DNA from: Actinomycetes bacterium
Lineage (GTDB): Bacteria; Actinomycetota; Thermoleophilia; Solirubrobacterales; Solirubrobacteraceae
DNA: 48,577 nucleotides
Assembly: GCA_021846845.1 (NCBI GenBank)
Contig: JAJZWB010000005.1
Location: forward strand, 1 to 48,577
Reading direction: 5' to 3'
Positions 18,486 to 24,587 of the stretch are shown piece by piece. The notes under the pieces were generated by a model, which worked only from the letters and a program-made list of their open reading frames with translations, did not search any database and was not told where the DNA came from. Each line of letters opens with the position of its first letter. The stretch's first letter is position 1. Both the position numbers and the translations under genes were made by a program.

Positions 18486-18857
18486 CTCTGCCTCTCACGC
18501 ATCGGGTCCGCATCGCGGACATTGACCATTATCAACTTAGCCACCGCTCAGGGAATGTGGGGCTGTCAGTCCTGCCTGAAGTTCGGGAGTCCTGCTCCCC
18601 CGTCGCTGGTGGCGGACTTCGGAGATCCCGAGGATCTCCCCGGAGACCTTGGTGACGCCCGGTCAACCGCTACCCACTCGACGCGGAAGAACCTAGAGCA
18701 CCGGCGCGTTCACAGCAACATCACAGGTGGCCGAAAAGGGCTCAGAGCGCGTTTTTTCGTTCCGCGAGGGCTTGTGCAGGCAGGGACAAGCTCCCGACCC
18801 CACGCCTGAGCCCCCTCAGGCGGCCGAGACCGGGCGCCGTGGGCCGATCGCAGGCCG
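18486..18857. other. Long intergenic region with several inverted repeats
   Basis: A 372-bp region lies upstream of the integration host factor gene and downstream of the oxoamine synthase gene. It contains perfect small hairpins GGGAG-TCCTG-CTCCC (18585-18599) and GGAGATC-CCGAG-GATCTCC (18621-18639), a T6 run at 18752-18757 and a terminator-like stem at 18803-18822. I see no gene. A structured 5' leader for the integration host factor mRNA is possible, but I could not match it to a known riboswitch. Confidence 0.5.
18803..18822. terminator. Hairpin downstream of the oxoamine synthase gene
   Basis: CGCCTGAG (18803-18810), a C4 loop, and CTCAGGCG (18815-18822) form a perfect 8-bp stem with a tetraloop, 36 bp beyond the stop of the minus-strand synthase gene. 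No T-run follows directly. Confidence 0.55.
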
Positions 18858-20120
18858 TCACTCGCCGGCCGGCAGCGGGCCGTGCTCGGCCTCGAATGCC
18901 CGCTTGACGGCGGCGAACGCCGCGAGGGCGCGATCGAGCGTCGCGCGGTCGTGGCTGGCCATCACGCTGGTGCGCAGCAGCGCCCCGCCGGGCGGGACCG
19001 CCGGGTGGATCATCACGTTGACGAACACGCCCGCCTCGTAGAGGGCCTTCCACAGGAACGCCGCCTTCCAGTCGTCGCCGACCAGCACCGGCACGACCGG
19101 GGTGATCAGCTCGGTCCCGTCGGCGAGTCGCGTCGGGGGGACGACCCTGAAGCCGAGCTCGCGCAGGCCCCCGTGCAGGTAGCGGGCGTTGTCGAGCACG
19201 CGACCGAACAGCGCCGGGCCCTCGTCTGAGCGGCAGATCCGAACGGCGGCAAGCGCCGCGCCGACGGCTGCCGGGACGCCGGAGGCCGTGAAGATGAACG
19301 GTCGCGCCTGGATCCGTAGGAACTCGACCACGTCCATGGGCCCCGCGATCACGCCGCCGCAGGAGGCCAGCGACTTTGAGAAGGTGGCCATCCGCAGGTC
19401 GACCCGGTCCTCCACTCCAAGCAGTTCGCACGTACCCGCGCCCCGCGCGCCGAGCACGCCCAGGGCGTGGGCCTCGTCGACCATCAGCCGCGCTCCGTAG
19501 CGCTGGCACAGGTCGCAGATCTCGGGCAGCGGCGCGACGTCCCCCTCGGTGGAGAAGACCCCGTCGACGACCACGAGCACCCCGCCGCCGTCCTCCACGG
19601 CCCGCTGGAGGGCGTGCTCCAGGCGGTCGATCCGGTTGTGGCGGAAGGCCCGCAGCTTCGCGCGCGACAGGATCACGCCATCCATGATCGAGGCGTGGTC
19701 GCCGGAGTCGGCTATCACCGTGTCGCCGGGCGCCAGGATCGTGCCCAGCGCGCCCACGTTCGCCTGGTGGCCGGTCGTGAACACGAGCGCCGCCTCGGTC
19801 CCGAGCCACTCGGCCAGCTCGCGCTCCAGCTGGAGGTGCAGATCGAGCGTGCCGTTGAGGAACCGGGACCCGGTGATGCCCGTCCCGTAGCGCTCGAGCG
19901 CGTCGCGGGCGCCCTGCTTGACGCGCTCGTCGCCGGTCAGGCCCAGGTAGTTGTTGGACCCGAGCATGATCCGCGCCTGGCCCTCCATCTCGACGACCGG
20001 AAGGGTCGGGCCCTCCAGCACGTGGAAGTAGGGCATCGCGCCGATCTCGCGGGCCGCGTTCATCTGCGCGATCCGCTCGTTCTCGCGAGCCTTGGCAAAG
20101 ACGTCGATCGATGTCACCAC
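18858..20120 (-). CDS. PLP-dependent alpha-oxoamine synthase (KBL/AONS/SPT family)
   Basis: A 420-residue fold-type I PLP enzyme that condenses an amino acid with an acyl-CoA and releases CO2. Seen motifs: L-G-S-N-N-Y-L-G-L (53-61), G-T-G-I-T-G-S-R near 80, TTGHQAN with the ring-stacking His118, DEAHALGVLG (215-224) and the PLP lysine Lys249 in A-T-F-S-K-S-L-A-S. The F-S-K-S form resembles serine palmitoyltransferases more than KBL or AONS, which usually have LGKA. Substrate is therefore open: glycine/acetyl-CoA, alanine/pimeloyl-CoA or serine/fatty acyl-CoA. No tdh or bio gene lies nearby. Start: tandem GTGs at 20120 and 20117 with a weak AGG upstream. TACGAT 11 bp before the GTG could be a -10 box and would give a very short leader. 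Confidence 0.82.
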   Translation of the reverse strand: MVTSIDVFAKARENERIAQMNAAREIGAMPYFHVLEGPTLPVVEMEGQARIMLGSNNYLGLTGDERVKQGARDALERYGTGITGSRFLNGTLDLHLQLERELAEWLGTEAALVFTTGHQANVGALGTILAPGDTVIADSGDHASIMDGVILSRAKLRAFRHNRIDRLEHALQRAVEDGGGVLVVVDGVFSTEGDVAPLPEICDLCQRYGARLMVDEAHALGVLGARGAGTCELLGVEDRVDLRMATFSKSLASCGGVIAGPMDVVEFLRIQARPFIFTASGVPAAVGAALAAVRICRSDEGPALFGRVLDNARYLHGGLRELGFRVVPPTRLADGTELITPVVPVLVGDDWKAAFLWKALYEAGVFVNVMIHPAVPPGGALLRTSVMASHDRATLDRALAAFAAVKRAFEAEHGPLPAGE

Positions 20121-20240
20121 GGCGGAGCCTAATCGTAATCCCGCCCGGCGGGTACGCCGAGGGGCCTGGGGAACCGCCGACGGCGCGATCCCGGCGCATG
20201 AGCGAACGCGACCGAGGCTGCTGTCACCATAATTGGCGCG

Positions 20241-20591
20241 ATGTCTCGCACCGACCCCACGGACCGGCTTCCGACCACGATCGACGGCGAGGTGATCGAG
20301 GAGCTCGACCCGATCCCCGCGCGCCTCCACCACGGGGAGGTTGCGACGGTCCTCTCGCCCTCGCGGTCGCTCGCGTCTCCGTCGGCGGCCGCGCTCCCGG
20401 CGGTGCAGGCGGCGGCCGCCGCCGCGACCGGCTTCGTCGCCGGCGCGGCGACTCTGGCTCTGGTCCGCCGCCGCAGCTCGCGCCGCCTGGCCCGGGGACG
20501 CGCACCGAGGCGGGCGCCGCAGCGGCAATCGATCGTCGACTCCCGCAGCTTCCTGGTCGACGTCCACCTGCTCGCGAAACCGGGAGATTGA
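20241..20591 (+). CDS. Small single-span membrane protein of unknown function
   Basis: A 116-residue product with an acidic/polar head (1-40), one Ala-rich membrane segment at about 47-73 (A-A-A-L-P-A-V-Q to A-T-L-A-L-V), then a very basic tail (R-R-R-S-S-R-R-L-A-R-G-R) and a short conserved-looking end S-F-L-V-D-V-H-L-L. The basic tail should stay in the cytoplasm. I do not recognise a family. CATAAT at 20228-20233 lies 7 bp before the ATG, so a leaderless transcript is likely and no ribosome-binding site is present. The stop overlaps the TTG start of the DNA glycosylase gene (TTGA). Confidence 0.6.
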   Translation: MSRTDPTDRLPTTIDGEVIEELDPIPARLHHGEVATVLSPSRSLASPSAAALPAVQAAAAAATGFVAGAATLALVRRRSSRRLARGRAPRRAPQRQSIVDSRSFLVDVHLLAKPGD

Positions 20592-21523
20592 GCGCGCCCC
20601 AGCCGGCGTCGATCCGGGATGCATACCCGGTGCGGGTGCGGCTGGAGGTCGGGCCGAGCTGGACCTTCCGTCTGCCGCGCCGGGTCGGGCTGGACCGCGT
20701 GGCGCGCCTTGGCACCGGCTCCCTGGCGCGTCTGCTGCACCGCGGCGAGCGGCCGGTGCTCGTGCGTGTCGCCCAGGCGGCGCCCGAGCGGGTGCTGTTC
20801 GAGGCCCGAGCCGAGAGCCGCGACACCGCCGACTGGGGGATCGCCAGGATGCGCGCGGCGCTCGGCGTGGACCAGGACCTGCGTCCCTTCTACGAACGCT
20901 TCAGGCAGGATCCGCTGATCGGTGCGGCGGTTCGCGCCAGCCCGGGGCTGCGGGTGGCGGCGCGTCCGTACCCGTTCGAGGCCCTGATGTGGGCCGTGTG
21001 CGAGCAGCTCATCGAGTACGAGCGGGCGGCAGCGATCGAGCGGGCCCTGATCGCCCGTCTCGGCCGGCGGTGCGCGGTCAGCGGCCTGGTGGACTCGCCC
21101 TGCGCCGCGACGATCGCCGCGCAGCCGCCCGCGCTGCTGCAGGCCTGCGGCCTGACCGAGACGCGCGCGCGCGCGCTGGTGGCCGCCGCCCGCGAGATCG
21201 CGTCGGGCCGCGTCGACCTTGACGACGCCGATCACGAGCGGGGCTGGCGGCGCCTGGCGCGGATCCGGGGGATCGGACCCTGGACGCTCCAGACGATGGC
21301 CCTGACCGGCCAGGGGCGACTCGACCAGCTGCCGGCCGGCGACCTCGGCTACCTGAAGCTGGTCGGCCGGCTGCGCGCCCCGTATCGCGGCGCCCCCAGC
21401 GCCCGAGCCACCGTCGAGGACGTGGAGCGGCTGTTCGCCCCCTATGCCCCGTGGGCCGGACTGGCCGGCCTGCACGCGCTGCACGGCGCGGGCAGTTCGC
21501 TCGCGCTGCGGCTCGCGGCCTGA
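20588..21523 (+). CDS. alkA: DNA-3-methyladenine glycosylase II (AlkA-type, HhH-GPD)
   Basis: This 311-residue base-excision repair enzyme removes alkylated purines from DNA. After an N-terminal TBP-like domain (about 10-115) comes the helical HhH-GPD core: P-F-E-A-L-M-W-A-V-C-E-Q near 129, the helix-hairpin-helix L-A-R-I-R-G-I-G-P-W-T-L-Q-T (223-236), and the catalytic aspartate, predicted as Asp252 in L-P-A-G-D-L-G. No Fe-S cluster cysteines follow, as expected for AlkA. The TTG at 20588 overlaps the previous stop (TTGA), with GGGAG 1-2 bases upstream; GTG 20631 is an alternative. A 40-bp tandem duplication spans the stop codon. Confidence 0.88.
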   Translation: MSAPQPASIRDAYPVRVRLEVGPSWTFRLPRRVGLDRVARLGTGSLARLLHRGERPVLVRVAQAAPERVLFEARAESRDTADWGIARMRAALGVDQDLRPFYERFRQDPLIGAAVRASPGLRVAARPYPFEALMWAVCEQLIEYERAAAIERALIARLGRRCAVSGLVDSPCAATIAAQPPALLQACGLTETRARALVAAAREIASGRVDLDDADHERGWRRLARIRGIGPWTLQTMALTGQGRLDQLPAGDLGYLKLVGRLRAPYRGAPSARATVEDVERLFAPYAPWAGLAGLHALHGAGSSLALRLAA

Positions 21524-21568
21524 AGCCGCGGGCAGTTCGCTCGCGCTGCGGCTCGCGGCCTGAAGCCG
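21489..21568. repeat. 40-bp tandem duplication spanning the alkA stop codon
   Basis: Copy 1 (21489-21528) encodes the last residues of AlkA, including the TGA at 21521-21523. Copy 2 (21529-21568) repeats it perfectly downstream and is not translated from alkA. The period of 40 is not a multiple of three. Confidence 0.95.
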
Positions 21569-21658
21569 TGGGCCCGGTGGCCGCTCGTGCCGGTCCACCA
21601 TCCGCAGACCCGGTTGGGAGGGCCTTGCGCTCGGCTGCCCCTCTCGGATGGCGTCAGG

Positions 21659-22669
21659 TCATGGTCCCTGTCCGGCCAGCAGCTGATTGGTCTCGGCACC
21701 GATCGCGGCCGCCGGATGGCTGATCAGATGGTGGGCCAGCATCCAGTTGCCATAGGCGGTCCACTGGGCCGGCGCCATCCATCCCCAAGGATGGCCGCCG
21801 GACGGGAAGAAGGCCGGCAGCGTCGCCCGGACGCTCGCGCTCTGGAGCCGGCGGGAGAGCGACGGGTTGGCGCTCAGGAGCGCGTCGATACCCGCCTGCG
21901 GGTTGGAGCGGACCGCCTCGTACCCGCGGCCGAGAGCCTGCACGAAGCGTCGCAGCACGTTGTTGCGGTTGGCGATCTCGTTCTCGCGCACGACGATCAC
22001 GAGCTCGTCGTAGGTCGGCACGCCGGCGTCCTGCACGGGGATCACGTTGGGGCGCTTGCCGGCCTGGCGCAGCTGGATGGCCTCGTAGTTCCAGTAGGCG
22101 CCGAGCGTCGCGTCGACCCGTCCGGACAGCATCGCCGGCACCAGGTTCGCGCCAACATTGACCTCCCTGACCGACGACACCGGGACCCCGGCATGCCTCA
22201 GGATCGTGTCCAGGTAGGCGTGCTGGTAGGCGATCCCCGCGTCGCCGACCGTCTTGCCGCGCAGTTTCGCGGGGCTGGTGATGTGCCTGGAGCCGAGCGA
22301 GACGATCGAGGTCAGCGGTCGCTGCACGATCGCCGCGATCGCCGCCAGCGGCGCGCCGCGGTCGCGCGCGAGCAGCAGCTCGGGCTCGTATGAGATCGCC
22401 GCGTCGACCTTCCCGGCCGCCACGAGATCGAGCGGCGTCGCGACGTTGCCCGGGGTCTCGACGTTGACGCTCAGCCCGGCCTGCTTGAAGTAGCCGTCCT
22501 GGATCGCCGTGTAGAGGCCGACGTGGTCGGCGTTCGGGAACCAGTCCAGCATCAGGCTGACCGACTGCGTGGGCGCGGACCCGGCCGTGAGCGGGTCGTT
22601 CATGGCGCCGCAGGCCGCGAGCGCCAGGGCAGCCACCAGCGCGCCGGCCGCCATCAGGCTTCTTCTCAT
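21659..22669 (-). CDS. thiY: Thiamine-precursor ABC transporter, substrate-binding lipoprotein (NMT1/THI5-like)
   Basis: A 336-residue lipoprotein. The signal is MRRSLMAAGALVAALALAAC with Cys20 as the lipidated residue. The mature part is an NMT1/THI5-like periplasmic-binding fold: V-S-L-M-L-D-W-F-P-N-A-D-H-V-G-L-Y near 36 is the hallmark of pyrimidine-precursor binders, followed by Y-F-K-Q-A-G-L, A-A-I-S-Y-E-P and G-A-Y-W-N-Y-E. It should deliver HMP, formylaminopyrimidine or thiamine to ThiX. The start is firm: AAGGAG lies 5 bp before ATG 22669, which also overlaps the thiX stop (ATGA). It is the last gene of an operon under a TPP riboswitch. The exact ligand is not readable. Confidence 0.9.
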   Translation of the reverse strand: MRRSLMAAGALVAALALAACGAMNDPLTAGSAPTQSVSLMLDWFPNADHVGLYTAIQDGYFKQAGLSVNVETPGNVATPLDLVAAGKVDAAISYEPELLLARDRGAPLAAIAAIVQRPLTSIVSLGSRHITSPAKLRGKTVGDAGIAYQHAYLDTILRHAGVPVSSVREVNVGANLVPAMLSGRVDATLGAYWNYEAIQLRQAGKRPNVIPVQDAGVPTYDELVIVVRENEIANRNNVLRRFVQALGRGYEAVRSNPQAGIDALLSANPSLSRRLQSASVRATLPAFFPSGGHPWGWMAPAQWTAYGNWMLAHHLISHPAAAIGAETNQLLAGQGP

Positions 22670-23556
22670 CGATCTCCTTCGGACTTCGGTTGGTTGGCCC
22701 AGGGCAGCAGCCGCCGCTCGGCCACGGTCATCAGCGTGAACAGCCCGATCGAAAGCGCGCAGAGGACCGCGGTGGTGGCGAACGCCCGGGCCGGCAGCAA
22801 CTGCGCGATCGACTGCTCGAACAGGTATCCCAGCCCGGAGCTGGCGCTCATCCACTCCGCGAACACGGCGCCGATCACCGCCACCACGATCGCGATCTTG
22901 GTCCCTGTCACGACCGATGGCAGCGCCGCCGGCAGCTCCACGCGGCGGAACGTCTCCAGGCGCCCGGCGTCGAGGGTGCGCATCAGCCTGAGCAGCTCGG
23001 GGTCGACCGCGGCGAACCCCGCGAGCGTGGTCACGACGACCGGGAAGAACGAGACGAGCGCGATCACCACCACCTTCGGCAGGATCCCGAACCCCAGCCA
23101 CAGTGCGAGCACCGGTGCGAGCATCGGCACCGGCACCGCCTGGGAGGCGACCAGCAGGGGGTACAGCGCTCGCCGCAGCGTGGGGGAGAAGTGGATCACG
23201 ACGGCCATCGCCAGGCCGGCGGCCATCGCCGCGACGATCCCGAGCGCGATCTCCCTCGCGGTGACCAGGAAGTTGCTCCACAGCAGCGCCCGGTCGTCGT
23301 ACAGCGACGCGAGGACGGCGTGGGGCGCGGGCAGCACGAGGGGGTCGACGCCGCCGAGGTCGACATACAGCTCCCAGGCGCCGAGCAGGCACAGGATCAC
23401 GGCGAGCGCGGGAAGGACCGAGAGCCGGGCCCTGCGGGCTGCATCGAGCCACGCCCCTGGTGCCGGCGCGCCTTTCCGGGCGGGCGGGATCACCCCCGCA
23501 CCTCCGGCCCGGCGGGCCCGCTCATCGCGCACCTCCGGCCCGGCGGGCCCGCTCAT
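22666..23556 (-). CDS. thiX: Thiamine-precursor ABC transporter permease
   Basis: A 296-residue BPD-type permease with six membrane segments from about residue 45. The EAA loop region is visible as L-R-L-M-R-T-L-D-A-G-R-L-E-T-F-R-R-V-E-L-P-A-A-L-P (about 190-215), which docks on the ATPase. The first 35 residues are a low-complexity tail (PAGPEVRDERARRAGGAG) encoded by the 31-bp repeat array. Start ATG 23556 is the only repeat copy in frame and has GGAGG 7 bp upstream. That ATG overlaps the stop of a 31-codon minicistron (ATGA), and the stop overlaps thiY (ATGA). Cytoplasmic-membrane partner of ThiZ and ThiY. Confidence 0.9.
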   Translation of the reverse strand: MSGPAGPEVRDERARRAGGAGVIPPARKGAPAPGAWLDAARRARLSVLPALAVILCLLGAWELYVDLGGVDPLVLPAPHAVLASLYDDRALLWSNFLVTAREIALGIVAAMAAGLAMAVVIHFSPTLRRALYPLLVASQAVPVPMLAPVLALWLGFGILPKVVVIALVSFFPVVVTTLAGFAAVDPELLRLMRTLDAGRLETFRRVELPAALPSVVTGTKIAIVVAVIGAVFAEWMSASSGLGYLFEQSIAQLLPARAFATTAVLCALSIGLFTLMTVAERRLLPWANQPKSEGDR

Positions 23557-23611
23557 CGCGCACCTCCGGCCCGGCGGGCCCGCTCATCGCGCACCTCCGG
23601 CCCGGCGGGCC
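23500..23611. repeat. 31-bp tandem repeat, about 3.6 copies
   Basis: Copies begin at 23500, 23531, 23562 and 23593 with ACCTCCGGCC. On the minus strand each full copy supplies a GGAGG ribosome-binding site and an ATG (at 23525, 23556 and 23587). Because 31 is not a multiple of three, the three ATGs lie in three different frames. Confidence 0.95.
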
Positions 23612-23648
23612 TGGCCATAGAGCATCTCGGTCCGGTTGGCCGGCTCAT
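23553..23648 (-). CDS. Minicistron of 31 codons between thiZ and thiX
   Basis: The ATG at 23648 overlaps the thiZ stop (ATGA), and the TGA at 23553-23555 overlaps the thiX ATG (ATGA). The peptide would be M-S-R-P-T-G-P-R-C-S-M-A-R-P then the repeat-derived P-A-G-P-E-V-R-D-E-R-A-R-R-A-G-G-A-R. It is very basic, lacks a membrane segment and matches nothing I know. Its likely role is to carry ribosomes from thiZ to thiX, filling what would otherwise be an untranslated 89-bp gap. It could equally be an untranslated by-product of the repeats. Confidence 0.4.
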   Translation of the reverse strand: MSRPTGPRCSMARPAGPEVRDERARRAGGAR

Positions 23649-24406
23649 CCCTGCACCCCGAGCGCCTCCAGCACGGCCTCGCGCAGGGCCAGCACGCCGG
23701 GTTCGGTCCGGCGTCGCGGCCGAGGCAGATCGACCTCCAGCGTGCGAACGACTCTGCCCGGTCGCGCCGACATCACCACCACGCGGTCGCCCAGCAGGAC
23801 TGCCTCCTCGACGTCGTGCGTGACCAGCACCACCGTGCGCGGCTCTGAGTCGAGCACGTGCGCGAGCCATCCCTGCATCTCGGCCCGCGTGATCGCGTCG
23901 AGCGCCGCGAAGGGCTCGTCGAGCGCGAGCACCGGCTTGCCGGCCAGCAGCGAGCGAAGGAACGACACCCGCTGCCGCATCCCCCCTGAGAGCTGGGCGG
24001 GCCGCGCCTGTTCGAAGCCGCCAAGCCCGAAGCGCTCGAGCCACGGCGCAGCGTGCGCGCGCGCCCGCTCACGCGGGAGGCCGCGCACCCGCAGCGCCAG
24101 TGCCGCGTTGTCGACCGCGCTCAGCCACGGCAGGAGCAGGTCGCGCTGGGGCATGAGCGCGGCGGGGTCGCACTCGACGGTCCCGCCGTCCGGCCGGCTC
24201 AGCCCGCAGATCAGCTCGAGCAGCGTCGTCTTGCCGCAGCCGCTCGGGCCGACGACCGTCACGATCTCCCCGGGCTCGGCGCGCAGCGACACGCCGTCGA
24301 GGGCGCGCACTGTCGCGCCGCGGGTCCGGAACGCCTTCGTGACGCGCTCGACTCGCACCCCCGTCCCGGGTGACCGGACGGGCGGCTGGGCCGGAGCCTC
24401 GATCAT
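23645..24406 (-). CDS. thiZ: Thiamine-precursor ABC transporter ATPase
   Basis: A 253-residue ABC ATPase of the nitrate/taurine/HMP importer group. Walker A GPSGCGKT is at 53-60, the Q-loop at L-M-P-Q-R-D-L-L-L-P-W, the signature LSGGMRQR, Walker B V-L-A-L-D-E-P, D-loop A-A-L-D and the H-loop VTHDVEEA. I chose ATG 24406 (M-I-E-A-P-A-Q) rather than the in-frame ATG 24433, because 24433 lies inside the conserved core of the TPP riboswitch. AAGGGAG, which is the 3' end of that riboswitch, lies 11 bp before 24406 and would be the ribosome-binding site, so ligand binding can plausibly hide it. First gene of the operon. Confidence 0.9.
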   Translation of the reverse strand: MIEAPAQPPVRSPGTGVRVERVTKAFRTRGATVRALDGVSLRAEPGEIVTVVGPSGCGKTTLLELICGLSRPDGGTVECDPAALMPQRDLLLPWLSAVDNAALALRVRGLPRERARAHAAPWLERFGLGGFEQARPAQLSGGMRQRVSFLRSLLAGKPVLALDEPFAALDAITRAEMQGWLAHVLDSEPRTVVLVTHDVEEAVLLGDRVVVMSARPGRVVRTLEVDLPRPRRRTEPGVLALREAVLEALGVQG

Positions 24407-24410
24407 GGCT

Positions 24411-24516
24411 GGTTTCGCTCCCTTCGCGGGCATTACCCCACAGGTTCGAAGGGTCAGCGCCGGGTCGCGATCGCGTTGGCGCTATCTCAGCCGGCCTTCC
24501 CGCCAGCCCCCCTGGT
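24411..24516 (-). promoter_or_regulatory. TPP riboswitch (THI element)
   Basis: On the minus strand the order of conserved blocks is as in the THI box: a G-rich 5' strand of P1/P2 (CCAGGGGGGCTGGCGG), GGCTGAGATAGCG with the CUGAGA that binds the pyrimidine ring of TPP, a variable stem, then GACCCTTCGAACCTG and GGGTAATGCCCGCGAAGGGAG, which match the family's GACCC-UU-GAACCUG and AUAAUGCC-GCG-AGGGA. It ends 4 bp before the thiZ start codon and contains the thiZ ribosome-binding site, so control at translation start is likely. High TPP should shut off the thi operon. TAGCAT at 24536-24541 is a possible -10 box. Confidence 0.93.
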
Positions 24517-24587
24517 TTGCTGATCCTCGGCTCCGATGCTACCGCGCGCGCACGGCGCCCGCCGGGGCATTCAGTAACGTGCCCTCG

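Noticed and set aside
18550-18760. Possible c-di-GMP, c-di-AMP, TPP or glycine riboswitch upstream of integration host factor
   Set aside because: A GGTAGCGGTTGACCGG stretch on the minus strand recalls GEMM, but the other conserved blocks are missing; the remaining classes do not match either.
23500-23611. CRISPR array
   Set aside because: The 31-bp units are directly abutting with no unique spacers; the same holds for the other arrays in the window.
24431-24433. ATG 24433 as the start of thiZ
   Set aside because: It is part of the conserved riboswitch core, and the better-placed ATG 24406 follows directly.
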